Shown here: one piece after another, positions 1-10,560 of the stretch
How positions within the stretch are numbered: the first letter of the stretch is position 1
Layout of the letters: every line of letters begins with the position of its first letter
From: Eumeta japonica
Lineage: Eukaryota > Arthropoda > Insecta > Lepidoptera > Psychidae
Direction: 5' to 3'
Assembly: GCA_005406025.1 (NCBI GenBank)
Contig: BGZK01001264.1
Coordinates: forward strand, 62,001-126,000
Length of the DNA stretch: 64,000 nt
Position numbers and translations under genes: made by a program
Notes under the pieces: generated by a model
The model's database searches: none
What the model saw: the letters and a program-made list of their open reading frames with translations, nothing else
Told to the model about the DNA's origin: nothing

Positions 1-2
1 AA

Positions 3-575
3 ATAAATTATTATATTGTTTCAAAATTTGAAGCATCATCACTAACCTACTACTCAGTTGACAAAGTCGTGAATAAAGAGGAGATAGTACATTATGCAAC
101 TGAATTTTTGAATTCTTTGACGCCTCCTGGAATTCCTCCGCACAAATTGATATTAAAAGTAGGTTCCCCTATTATATTACTCATAAAATTAAAACTATGG
201 AACTATACAAGATTCAAAGTAGTCAATTTAAAAAAAAATTTAATCGAATTTTCAACCGATCCGTTACCAGTTAATATGATACTAACTGGCAACGGAACTG
301 GTGAAACTGTTTTTATACCAATCCCTATGATGAACTCAAAATTGCCTATTCAGTTCAAACAGCTCCAATTTCCAATAAAATTAGCGTTTGGAATGACTAT
401 TAACAAAAAACAAGGGCAAACTTTAAAAGTGGCCGAGCTTGACTTAACCACTCAATGCTTTTCACACGGACAATTGTATGTTGCCCTGTCATGTGTAACT
501 TTTAAACAAAATATGTTCGTTTTTATAAATAATCAGGCAGAAATTATCAATATTGTGTATAAAGAAATATTTTAG
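3..575 (+). CDS. Helitron Pif1-like helicase, C-terminal part, cut by window edge
   Basis: The reading frame is open from the left edge to a TAA at 573-575, so the first GTG/ATG inside it is not the true start. The protein follows the C-terminal helicase domain of insect Helitron Rep/helicase proteins: a segment like [20 protein letters not shown], then [17 protein letters not shown], then [13 protein letters not shown]. In this family the enzyme unwinds DNA during rolling-circle transposition. The final motif normally reads ALSRV or CSRV; here the arginine, which senses ATP in SF1 helicases, is replaced by cysteine, and the usual LCNGTR segment reads LWNYTR. Most of the protein (Rep nuclease and helicase motifs I-IV) would lie left of the window. 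It is probably a decayed transposon copy, not a host gene. Confidence 0.82.
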   Translation: MNYYIVSKFEASSLTYYSVDKVVNKEEIVHYATEFLNSLTPPGIPPHKLILKVGSPIILLIKLKLWNYTRFKVVNLKKNLIEFSTDPLPVNMILTGNGTGETVFIPIPMMNSKLPIQFKQLQFPIKLAFGMTINKKQGQTLKVAELDLTTQCFSHGQLYVALSCVTFKQNMFVFINNQAEIINIVYKEIF

Positions 576-770
576 TTTATTTGTATGTTTATAATATCTA
601 CGTTATAATGTACATTAAAATTCTTTAAGGAGTGTCAGACACTTTATTACATTTAAATCTAACTCACATATTCGACGCATCAAGCTGATGGAACCCTACG
701 ACAAACCCCAGACAAAGCATGTGAGCATAATGTGCACTACTACCCGAGCGAAACTGGAGCGGATCGCTAG
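576..770 (+). mobile_element. Helitron 3' end with hairpin and CTAG terminus
   Basis: Downstream of the helicase stop there is no further ORF. The segment ends with a GC-rich tail, ACCCGAGCGAAACTGGAGCG, followed by GATCGCTAG. AGCGA at 747-751 pairs with TCGCT at 764-768, and CTAG occupies 767-770, followed by T. A hairpin next to a terminal CTRR is the hallmark of Helitron 3' ends, and the tail resembles the GCGAAGCCGGGGCGGGTCGCTAGT ending widespread in insect genomes. The hairpin stem is short and sits closer to CTAG than usual, so the exact boundary is an inference. Confidence 0.5.
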
Positions 771-1974
771 TTAAATTATAAATAACAGACAAGAACATGC
801 ATGTTAAAAAAGGCTTACTAAAATTACAAAACATCTCAAGTTTTCCAATTAGCAAAGTGCCAACAAGGATATTTAATGGCCACTAATGTGCGTGAATTAA
901 AATTTTTATATGGATTGTACAAGTACAACCGTATTAGACATTTATATAAAGGATGGGAAACATCCATTTTTCAGGGAAATAACAATTTTAATACATTTTA
1001 ATAATTAAACACTATTTTGTTGCTAAAATAGTATATTGTTTCCTAAAAAATCAGTTGCCAATGATGTTGATTAGAAGACTGTATTTTGATTTTCATTTTA
1101 GTAGACATTAAATTGGGCTAAAAAGTTTAAAATACTTTTTATCTTGTTATCATGAATTTGTAATAGGTATGAAAATACTTATAATATTTTAAAAGAAAAA
1201 TGTGGGAAAAATATATTCTCTGAAGTATATTACAATATTAAATAACATTTGGAAGTTACATTTAAAATAAAATTTAACTATGTAATTATTAACAAATACC
1301 TTATTTTGTTTAAACTTTTTTTAATTTAATTAATGATGATCTTTAGTGACGTCACAAAATTTATAGTTCAATTTATAAACACTTTGTTTTTATAAATCTA
1401 AGAAAAAATGCACTAACGTGATATTGTCCTACACAATTAAACATTTATTAGTGATCTCAAACTAATACAAATTATTTTGCCATTTTCCACTCGCTTTGCC
1501 AACCGTTCTTTTGGGTTATAAGTCAATAAAACAAATCAGGGACAAGTGCGAATAGATCTCACACTCTCGGGACTTTGTACAAACTTAATTACGTGTATAA
1601 ATATTTCATTATTGAATGTCCCGACAATTTTTGTCTGTTTTGGATACCGATACCGGTGAGATATTGTCAGTGTTTACCGAATTTCGTTTTTGTTTTTCCA
1701 AAATTATTTAAGTTTACAAATTTTTGAAAATCTTAAAATGTCATTGTCATGGGGGGAAGGTAAAATATGTTGCCTATGCATTGATTTATATCACAATCCA
1801 TTCTCCCAACTATAAATGTCTAATTGTGATGGCAAAAAAAAAATATTTCTATATATTAACGTCTTTCAAAATTTTTCTTTTCCCTTTGCTATGAGACCTT
1901 GCTTTTTGCCAAAGTTAACGATTCTAAATCAACAAGAAGTACCTTACCAGTAATTTGCGAATATCAAAACATGC
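771..1974. other. AT-rich stretch without recognisable gene
   Basis: Stops are frequent in all frames and no splice-consistent coding segment or named repeat was recognised. It is very AT-rich, with A and T homopolymers. Intronic or intergenic. Confidence 0.5.
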
Positions 1975-2175
1975 AACAAAATACGTCATATTTTTTATTG
2001 TGTTAACTTTAGTAGCTTGTTTTTTTACAGCTTCTAGGGACCGCGGACCTAAGTACGTGGTTTTAATTTTAATTTGATATTTCCACGCATTCCTGAGAGA
2101 AAGGGTCTTGACAAACAGACAGACAGACAACAAAGCGATGCTGTAATGTTTCCGTTTAAGGTTAGGAACCCTAAA
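1975..2175 (-). repeat. Interspersed repeat with GACAGACAGACA tract
   Basis: This segment contains GGACCGCGGACCTAAGTACG, an AGGGTCTTGACA motif, a run of CAGACAGACAGACAACAAAG and an ending in GGAACCCTAAAA. It matches from memory a very common lepidopteran interspersed repeat. A longer relative in the opposite orientation lies at 53046-53796. Non-coding. Confidence 0.55.
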
Positions 2176-2688
2176 ATCAGTAAAAGTTGTATGTAATTTA
2201 AAATATAAGTAGCTTAAAATCATCTACAAACAATTCGAAATGCTTTGCCCAAAGTTCAGTTTTTATTTTACTAATGCCTAGACAAAGAAAAGTTGATTTC
2301 ATGATAATGATATACGCATCTGCCTAACTGTAAACTTCTCTAAAAACTATAAAACATTTTTACTTTATTATCCAACCAAAACAACCACACCCAAAATTTT
2401 TTCATTGTTTTAAGGAATAATGTTTTTGAGCTCAAAATCGACGGCGTTCTCTTTAAAAATTATTAGGATTGTAAAAAGAGACGGCCTAATTGTTGTTCCT
2501 CACAAATTTTATTAAACATATCTTTTTAATGAGGCAACTGATTCAGACGGGACTTGGACATTTGGCATTTGATGCAGGTTTTCGAGCAACGTTCGACGTA
2601 GCTTTTAAGCGCAATAATTCATAAAAAAAATGTTTTAAAACATTCATAGCTTATTACAAAAAAATTTGACCCTAAAGGTCAACTCTGC
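2176..2688. other. No gene; partly repeat-like
   Basis: No ORF with coding character. The part from about 2410 (TTTTTGAGCTCAAAATCGAC, then TTCGACGTAGCTTTTAAGCG) resembles words that recur at 8890-9310, so this may be a flank or internal part of the same transposable-element family as the MITE that follows. Confidence 0.4.
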
Positions 2689-3224
2689 AACTTCCCGCTA
2701 ATTTTATCCGTTTCGTAGTTATTTCAAAAAAACGGTTTGTTTCGATTTCTTTCGACAACAATTTCTCGCAAACGAATCAACCGATTTTGACCCGGTTTAC
2801 GGCAATCAACGTGTTTTTACAGGGCCAAGAGCTGATTACATTTTGGAATTGATCGGTCAAGCCATTTTAAAGTTAATTTGAAAAAACCACTTTTAAAATA
2901 TTTTCGTTTTTCTTAGTTTTTTAAAAATTTCTCAAAATCTACCGGTCCAAATCGACCCAAACTTTTAGGAAATCTAAGTTTGGTGAAACTCTTTGGAACG
3001 CCGTTTAGTGGGCTCGATTCGGTCAAGCAGTTTAAAAGTTATAAGAGGTTTACACACACACACATCCACACAGACATACGAACATCGTCTCAGGGATGAT
3101 CAGGGAAGCTTCCTAGACCCTCAGAACGTCGAGATCTGATGAGAACTCGATTTTTGCAAATTGGGGTGAAACCAATAACTTCCCGAAAATTTTAGAAAAT
3201 TTTCAATTTTCTTAGCGGGAAGTT
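2689..3224. mobile_element. MITE with 13-bp terminal inverted repeats AACTTCCCGCTAA
   Basis: Perfect inverted repeats AACTTCCCGCTAA (2689-2701) and TTAGCGGGAAGTT (3212-3224) enclose 536 bp with no coding capacity. Inside are a CA-rich tract near 3053-3070 and an AT-rich 3' end with AAAATTTTCAATTTTCTTAG. Related, more decayed copies lie at 3777-3965 and about 9760-9932. No clear target-site duplication is visible (flanks CTCTGC and AAAAAA). It is non-autonomous; the transposase that mobilised it is not in the window. Confidence 0.65.
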
Positions 3225-3776
3225 AAAAAATCTTGTTCAAAACTTTCCGTTCACGATGTCTCTCGAAGAAACGGGCCGATGTTAGTCAAATTTGCAACAT
3301 TCTCCGCAGTTTTATTGTAATAGAATAAAACCTAACATATAATACGATAAATTCTAGAAATTACGTTATCCATTGACTTCAAATTATTAGCAAATCTAAT
3401 CGTCGTCTAAATCAATGAAATCCCATCGAATGCCTCAAGTCCGAATTCAATCGGACAATTCGTTCAAAAGACATTCAACGTTGACGATATCTAAGCCTCT
3501 CCGGGGATCGATTATCTGTACGCGCTTGGCAACTTAAATAACTCTTTGTTTCACTTTTATATCGCAAAGAGAATTTCGGTACAATGGAATAACAATATTA
3601 TAAAACTACTTCGTGACCCGAACCTCTTCGGTCTCCCTGTATGTCCGACCCCTTTTTAAATACATTTTTTATACATACTAAAGTTTCGCTATCAAATTTT
3701 AAATACCACTTGTCACCCAGCTAATCACCGTGTATTTTCTATATGTTAGAATGCACATATACACGCCCACGCAGCA
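3225..3776. other. No gene recognised
   Basis: Moderately AT-rich, with no ORF above background. The right part (from about 3640) runs into the CA/GC-rich start of the next MITE-family copy. Confidence 0.45.
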
Positions 3777-3965
3777 CGCAAGCTTGCGCATGCGCGCACA
3801 TGCACACGCACACACCCACACATATCCATCTCTCTGAAAATGGTCAGAAAAGATTCCTGAGGCCTAAAAATTTTGACATCTAATAAAATTTCGTTTTTGG
3901 TAAATCGGACTGAAAAGAATGCGATATTTTTTGAAAATTTTCAATTTTCTTAGTGACAAGTCAAA
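3777..3965 (+). mobile_element. Decayed partial copy of the AACTTCCCGCTAA MITE family
   Basis: It starts in a CA/CG-rich tract and continues through a segment like GAAAATGGTCAGAAAAGATTCC, ending in TTTTCAATTTTCTTAGTGAC. This mirrors the last 190 bp of the element at 2689-3224, but the terminal GCGGGAAGTT has decayed to GTGACAAGTC. Only the right half is recognisable. Confidence 0.5.
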
Positions 3966-4559
3966 TATCAAATCAAAAATCAATATTGAGTTTTAAAGTA
4001 CGTAAGTATTTAGATATCATTATGTTCATAGAACGACAGAATTTTCAGTTATTACTGCTGTTTCTGATTTTTTTACTATTCCATACTTCACAACGCTAAA
4101 TGATAACATGTCTGTAAAGCTAAAAAAGTCAAATGAGTAGAATTACTAAAACTCTTGGTCAAAATTTAGTTCTCTTAAACATTGGCAAAAAATTAGAACA
4201 TTACTAACTTTTAATTAAAGCAGTAGTGGCCTACCTCAAACTACGTGATGAGCACAATATAGCAGGAAGTTTAAGTACTAATAATAATTTATTGATCAAT
4301 TTGTGCTCGCCAAACGCAAGACGAAAATTAGCAAAATGTATATTTTTTATTTACCATACTAAACACTACTATAGCACCCATAGTAAGTTGTGGGTCAGAA
4401 AATGGTCATCGCCTTGGAGTATAGCTTAGAGACAAGGGTAAATATTTATTTTATTTCTAAACATACAGAGTGTAAATATATTTGTAATTGCCTCTTAAAA
4501 CCCTTAATTTTGTTACCCCATTCGATATGCTTGGGAGATCTAAATATTTTCAAGACGTA
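3966..4559. other. No gene recognised
   Basis: AT-rich, with only short frames. A 67-codon frame at 4226-4429 shows no family resemblance and is likely chance. Confidence 0.4.
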
Positions 4560-5080
4560 ATTCAATTGATGCTTAGCTGCGACATGCAGCATGCAACCCA
4601 CCGCTGACCCTCGAATCTGTTCTTCCACTACAAATCCTCTCATCCAACGATTTGACAATCGATAAGCACATCTATCAGTGATTGTCCGTGACTCCTGGTC
4701 GAGGCCGCTTCTGTCATCTTTGACGTACATTGCATGACGTGAATCAAACGAGGTGGCTAGAGCGCATCCGCTGGTAGTTTTAATACTGCTGACACCATGG
4801 TGGATGTAACGGTTTGCATGTTCCTGAGGATGTGCCTAGTTGGCATGAAATTACAATATAGCTATTTAGCGGATGAAGATGTATATAAATATTAATACTT
4901 ATTGAGGTGTTCGATATCTGTCGATCCTCTCGAATCAATATCCAATTCGTTGGATGTGGGTCCGCAGTGGAAGAACAGATTCAAGGGTCAGCAGTGGGTT
5001 GTATGCCGTATGTTACTGTATGTCGCAGGCACGCGTCTAATAATGAATTTCCGCAAATTAACACCATATGCAATGGAATA
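4560..5080. mobile_element. Fold-back repeat element, family A, first locus
   Basis: The left arm (about 4575-4650, minus orientation) and the right arm (about 4945-5030, plus orientation) are imperfect inverted copies of one sequence containing GTGGAAGAACAGATTC and AGGGTCAGC(G/A)GTGGGTTG. The spacer contains a segment (4795-4850: GGTGGATGTAACGGTTTGCA, then GTGCCTAGTTGGCATGAAA) that aligns with the reverse complement of 17752-17810. The short frames through the arms share peptide words (VEEQI, GSAVGCM) because they read the same repeat. No transposase is seen, and I cannot assign the family to a superfamily. Confidence 0.55.
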
Positions 5081-5134
5081 CATAATTTGGTGCCTAAAAA
5101 ATTACCATTAAAATTTTTTATAACTTGAATATAC

Positions 5135-5330
5135 CCATTGACCCTCGTGCCACCAAGGAAAATCTAACGACATATAGCTCATCGAAATCGGTTCACAAGT
5201 TCAGTATCTATGAGGGAACGTACAACCATACTACATACAGGAAAACTTCAGATCATATTTTCTGTCCTAAGGGTTAAACACATAATCCTCTTTCGAGCTT
5301 CGCCGCAGTCGGGTAAAAATATAACTGTAA
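5135..5330 (-). repeat. Interspersed repeat with ACCCGACTGCGGCGAAGC tail
   Basis: Read on the minus strand it begins TTTACCCGACTGCGGCGAAG, runs through GAAAGAGGATTATGTGTTTA and ends near GGCACGAGGGTCAATGGGTA. The GC-rich tail is a signature I know from abundant lepidopteran interspersed repeats. Non-coding. Confidence 0.5.
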
Positions 5331-6057
5331 TTTGCGACTTCCAAAAATATACAACTATGGTTGTACATACTATGATTTTATGACATTTTTTTAATTTTTA
5401 ATATTAAGTTTTACTTTCTTACTGCTTATTCAAATATACACTTACAATAAGATATTTTTATTCAAGTTTAAGTAAGTTTTTCTTACTGATATCTACTTAA
5501 GGCTTGCTGAATTATAATTTTCATTTCAATTTGGCACATTAAAATGTACTTACTCATTCTAATCAATCTTTCAAACTTGAAAAAGTTTAAGTACAATTTC
5601 GAAAACCGCCAGTGTACATTTGAAATTCAGTGTCGTAAATGCTATTTTCATGTCAGCATAATCGACAAATCAGAAAAAAAGTCTTATTTTCGTTCAGCAA
5701 TCCGACCTGCATATATATTCATGGGTTATAACTGCGCGCGCGCGGGCGGACGCAGCCTGAATGCGAAAATGAATGTCCTAGAAACATAAATTTTCTAAAT
5801 CTTCGGACACCTAAAAGGGATTCTTGATAACGTATATGTTCCTGTGAAATTGCGACCAGAGATTTACTCTGCCAGTAATTCTACTATCGGTTATAATATC
5901 TCATAACTTGATGGCGTTTAATATCTCACTTCGGTTAGGAAAATTAAAATCAAATTTAAAAGTCGATCCTAAGCTTTAATGTACTTCAATAATAATACTA
6001 AAACGCTTTAATTTTTATTTTCTTCGACCCTTTTATTTTATACAAATACATACGTGG
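5331..6057. other. No gene; contains a short CG-rich run
   Basis: Mostly AT-rich. An 81-codon frame ends in a local GC-rich patch (about 5730-5760, including CGCGCGCGCG) and is not recognised. No promoter or splice pattern could be supported. Confidence 0.4.
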
Positions 6058-6101
6058 AAAATGAAATTGCATGTTACGCTCGTAACATGCAATTTCATTT
6101 T
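6058..6101. repeat. Perfect palindrome, 20-bp arms, 4-nt loop
   Basis: Arm 6058-6077 (AAAATGAAATTGCATGTTAC) is the exact reverse complement of arm 6082-6101, with the loop GCTC at 6078-6081. No neighbouring element with terminal repeats explains it. It could form a cruciform or, if transcribed, a 20-bp hairpin. Confidence 0.9.
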
Positions 6102-7098
6102 TACCATAGATTATTCATGAAAACTCACGTATCGCTACGCGAGGTAACGAAAATTTTATGAAAATGTGGGTGCATTATCTCTTAGATTATGCCCTCACAT
6201 AATTTAGTATAATCGAACTGCGCTTACAGGTATAAAATTAATTGCATTATGTTCCATGCACCTTCGTTCGGGATTAGCTTGTTTAAAATATGTTTTGAGA
6301 GTATACGAATTTTGTATAGATATATAGCGATTGTATTTAAATAATTTTGTAAGATATTTAAAAAAAATGGACTGTGTCCTAATTAGTAAATACAATAATT
6401 CTAACCTACTTAAAGGATAAATTTAAAATTGTTGAATTATATTGATACGCTCCTGTGTATCTATTTCTAAACTATATCTTTTTTATATAATTTTAGTTAG
6501 TTTTACAATTATAATTTCGAGCTTACATTAACGAATTTTATCAATTAAATGAATATTTTATAATCTTTGAATATGAATGATATAGTGTTCTAAAAAATAG
6601 TTTATTACTTTATAAATCTTCACGAAATGTTCTAAATACTCGTTGAATCCACAATATTTCTATTATAAAATGTATGTGTTCTAGACCTTACGACTGCAGA
6701 TTAATAGAGCACCCATAAAAATTAACGAGGACAGAAATATCATCTTATTTATTTGTAATCAACTAATTTATGTTGGCGAATCTCACGAACAAACATTAAA
6801 CTTATAATAAATTTTCATTCAGCTCAGAATAAATGTACAAAACGATGTAGTAATAATAAATTTTAATGTTTTAAGCAAAGACTTGTTTGCATTGTTTCAA
6901 GCAAACAAACCTTTAATAAATTTATTATCACAAACAAACGTGTTTTAAATACTTCCTAACATTTCTTCATAATTTTATCTTACGTAAGACAATGGGGAGT
7001 GAGGGTCAACGAATTATTACTTTTTCTAACACGAGGAAGATAGGATAAAACAGTAGTAATAAATATAGTTTAAAAAAACACGCTTTTAAAAAATATCC
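6102..7098. other. AT-rich stretch without recognisable gene
   Basis: Low-complexity AT-rich DNA. The short minus-strand frames (6204-6395 and 7006-7218) are composed of AT-rich codons and resemble no family. Confidence 0.5.
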
Positions 7099-7309
7099 AA
7101 CTAAAAAGTTAAAAATAATTTTAAAAATAAAATTATGACAATAGTACATAGCTTGTAGCTTGATATATATAGAATATAGCTTATATATATAGCTTGATAT
7201 ACGATAATTATGGCACAAAGCGCCCCACGCTTTTCCCTCAATTATACTAGTATTTTTTATGTACTATTGTCATAATTTTATTTTTAAAATTATTTTTAAC
7301 TTTTTAGTT
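7099..7309. repeat. 52-bp perfect inverted repeat with 107-bp spacer
   Basis: Bases 7099-7150 and 7258-7309 are exact reverse complements over 52 bp; the spacer is 7151-7257. The match stops cleanly at both ends (C outside both arms, G versus T inside). The spacer contains a repeated AGCTTGATATAT word and a GC-rich patch GGCACAAAGCGCCCCACGC. No transposase or target-site duplication was found. A transcript across it would form a long perfect duplex. Confidence 0.9.
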
Positions 7310-7737
7310 CGATTTATTGTCTATAGATTTTTTCTTGAAGTTCTTGTTGATAGTATTATAAATTTCCAAAAGAGGGTGCATGAATGTAAAATTATTCTTG
7401 AACAACGTAATAAAATTTGAGGTGTAAAATTCTAAAATTTAATGTTGATGCAGATAGTATAATGAATATCTAACATAGGGCGGAGAGTAGTAAAATTAGC
7501 TTGGACTTAAAGAGAAAATTTACAGTTATAAGTTCGAAAACCAATCCAGTCTTGACGTGTGCACTTGATGTTGAATTTAAAATAAAATATAAATTTAATT
7601 ACAATAATTCAAATGATTTTATTCTAAGTAAATTTTAAAATTGGAGTTGCAACGTCACAAAGAAGTGGTAAAGTTTCTCCGAATCAATTACAGTTGGATG
7701 TACGGCTACAATCTTAGAATTTGCAGAAAAAATTAAA

Positions 7738-7850
7738 AAAAAAAATTCCGGCGTGGACGGGAGTAGAACCCACGATCGGTGAATCCGAAGGCTGATGTTA
7801 TTGACGACGCGCGCCTTAGACTGCTCGGCCAACAATCGTACTCGAATTAG
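7738..7850 (-). mobile_element. tRNA-Leu-like SINE
   Basis: On the minus strand a box A-like sequence TTGGCCGAGCAGTCTAAGG (complement of 7814-7832) is followed about 40 bp later by a box B-like GTGGGTTCTACTCCC (complement of 7759-7773). This is the internal RNA polymerase III promoter arrangement of a leucine tRNA. The acceptor arms do not pair as in a functional tRNA and the anticodon arm is degenerate, so it is a tRNA-derived SINE head. An A-rich tract (7733-7745 on the plus strand) adjoins it. Confidence 0.65.
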
Positions 7851-9180
7851 TGAGATATTCTTACAGTAATAAGGGACTGCTGCTCTGTCAAGCGCCTTTC
7901 ACTTTACCCCCACTCACTCTTAGTCCAAAGGAGAGTTACAGACAAACTGACAGACAAACAAACAAACATACAAGTGAAGCTAATAAAAAGCGTGTAAAAA
8001 CGGCCTAATGTAATAAACGAACAGCCCCTAATACAAAGCACATACGTGTGATTTGTAATTTTTTTAGACAATTTCACCGGCAATTTAGTTATAGTAAGTT
8101 ATTGTCACAAAATACAAACTGGTTTTTCATTCGGCTCAACGTGCGATGTTTTATTTGTGTCGGTGTTTGTTGTACTTATTTAGTTTGTTTCAAATAATTT
8201 ATAAAGTTAAGTCCGTTCTATCCATCCGTTAACCTTATGAATAATACGGCATCCGACAATTATTGTGTTTTACCTCTTATTAGAATGCCCTGTAAGTCGG
8301 TGCAAATTATAGGCACTTAAATGTTCGTGAAAGGAGAACTCAACCTCTCTACGGCTCGACCGAAGGCTATAAATACGTGAGAAAAACTAATCGAATTTAA
8401 TGTAGTTCTCTATCGGGAGAGTTTCAACTGCTTACGTAAATGTTTACCTTACACGGACTGCTGAAACAGTAACCCAGTGCTACCTAACGGAACGCGAAAC
8501 GTCGCCAAGACACCCCCTCTTTTAGGGTTCCGTATGCCTACGAGAAAACGGTAAACGTGCGTCGCGTCCTGTTTTCTCTGAATCTATCGGACGAAAAAAA
8601 AATGCATTTCGATATATATGGGTATATAGATTTACGCAGACTATCACGCATGTAAAAGGTAATTGAATGGATTATTATTTTAGTGAACCAATTTTATTGG
8701 AAATTAAAAAGAAAACTGACCAAATGCATTGGATGACGTATAAACCGAACGGGTTTATGGGAAATGCGAATATTGTTTTTATGTAACATTAAAGAGATAA
8801 TTTGAAGGATATTAAAAGAAAATACGCGAAAATTGATCCTTTTCCATTATATCCGTCATTAATAAGCCGAAAATTTTTTAAAAAATCTATTAAATGGTTG
8901 AGCCTGCAGGCCATCCCTAAAGCTTCCCACTATCATATTTATCCATTTGTTTTTGAGCTCCTTAAGTCCAAAAATATAATTGTTTCAAAGCTCAAAGACT
9001 TATCTTTAAAGTTTTCAAGCTCAAAAATTCGACCAAACAGTTGACCTTATAGGCCATTCCTGATTCCTGGCCAAGCCATTCCAATGTCTTCCAAAATGTA
9101 CCTAGCACTAAATTATTGACTTTGAGCTCAAAAAATGGACTTTGCAAGCAAACTCTCTGATATCAAAAATATGATTTTTA
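7851..9180. other. No gene; includes a GC-richer segment and ACAGACAAAC repeat word
   Basis: 7930-7970 holds an ACAGACAAACTGACAGACAA tract typical of transposon-derived repeats. 8440-8640 is relatively rich in CpG (including a GGGTTCCGTATGCC repeat word near 8526) but has no open frame. From about 8890 the words GAGCTCAAA and GGCCATTCC recur, probably decayed repeat. No coding segment could be supported. Confidence 0.4.
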
Positions 9181-9932
9181 TACTTTTTCAGCTTTTCGAT
9201 TTCAAACGTCTACATTAATTTTAATAAATCGCTATTTTTCATGTTTTTAAACTACGACAGCTTTCGAGCGCGTAGTACAATTTTGATCCGCTTTGCGGCA
9301 TTCGACGTAGTTTTATGGAGAAAAAAATTTTGACCTATACCAAACATTAAGGCAACAAAAACTTCAGAAGTTATTTTAGTTAGCTACCACAATGGTCAGA
9401 TAATAGTTTATTTATAACCGACTTAAAATCTGCTTTAATGTTCGTGAATATTATGGAGATAGGATAACGAAGAAGCTGTGAACCTGGTCGGTTCCAAATA
9501 TAAGTTCTCTAAATGATAAAGGATTTAATTCTAGTTCATAGAAGAGAACTTTCCAATTTATTTATATAAACGTCCCCGCGAACAGCAATAAATTTATTAT
9601 TCTTATTTATTTTCTACAAAATATCGTCTACTATTTTGTCAAAGATATCACATGATGAACTTGAGGGTCTGCATACGCTTAACATAATAAGGCGCTCTAG
9701 TTCTACGCAAGCCACTTCAATAGTTCGCTCAACAGATAAACACAATATCTACACGTTCTTTCTTTACACACATACACATACACGCACACACACACACACA
9801 CCCACATACAGACATCACTCGGAAAATGGTCGAAATAGATTCCTAGGACTCTTAAAAATCAATACCTGGTTAAAACTCATTTTGCCAAAATGTGGGTGAA
9901 AGCAGTAACTTTTCAGTTTTATGAAAAAAAAA
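9181..9932. mobile_element. Decayed element related to the AACTTCCCGCTAA MITE family
   Basis: 9255-9330 (GCGGCATTCGACGTAGTTTT, then AAAAAAATTTTGACC) resembles 2585-2680. 9760-9932 contains a (CA)n run at about 9776-9801 and ACTCGGAAAATGGTCGAAAT, like 3790-3850, ending with GTGGGTGAAAGCAGTAAC. The right end of this repeat coincides with the left boundary of the 13-kb duplicated block. Confidence 0.4.
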
Positions 9933-10189
9933 TTAATTTTCAGGATGAGAATTAAAATACGGAATATGTTGTCTCACTCGAAGTTTATAAGAAAAGCTAA
10001 ATTCGTATGAAATGTATTGCTTAATATCGCAGAGCTCTAATATGATGATTTGCAATAGAGACAACTCACACCTGCATCTTTTTTGTCATAGACATAGGTG
10101 TTATTGTCACAGTATAAATGGGAAGACGCATTTACTAAAATCTCATCCACTTTTGTATGCTTTTAAACGTCATTAAGGTATTCGGCTTG

Positions 10190-10560
10190 AAATCTACCTT
10201 GTTTTTCCTCTGCGCGAATTGAAAAAATAAAGGCGACTCGTTAACGTAGCGGCGCGCGTGTCGCTAAGTATTTACGGCGACGACCCGGAATAGTCTAAAA
10301 CAGACTTAATGGCCTCCGGGGTCAAACGTCATGGATTATTCAGCCGACGGGAAACGAGTTCGGTTAATTCGTTTTGAGTACGGCATTCGCGCCGCGCGGG
10401 ACGCGCTTGATTTTATTTTGAATACAACATTTTCTAGAACGAGTACTGTTGTCTTATATAGCCTCCTATAGAATTTTATAAGCGTATACTGTATTAACCT
10501 CCGGCGGTGAAGATGTCCGTCTAGAGTTGTAGCGTGGCTAACTGGTGGTATTGCAAGAAC
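10190..10560. other. CpG-rich non-coding segment, copy 1
   Basis: GC- and CpG-rich compared with the surroundings (CGGCGCGCGTGTCGC, GGCGACGACCCGGAATAG), with no recognisable protein in any frame. It recurs at 23330-23700, where a 93-codon minus frame exists only because of homopolymer length changes. Possibly conserved intronic or regulatory DNA; function unknown. Confidence 0.4.

Noticed and set aside
4446..4730. 94-codon minus ORF and the similar short frames at 4902-5128 and 17412-17624
   Set aside because: They share peptide words only because they read the same fold-back repeat, on alternating strands and frames.
7738..7850. Possible tRNA-Leu gene
   Set aside because: Box A and box B are recognisable but acceptor and anticodon stems do not form; a SINE head fits better.
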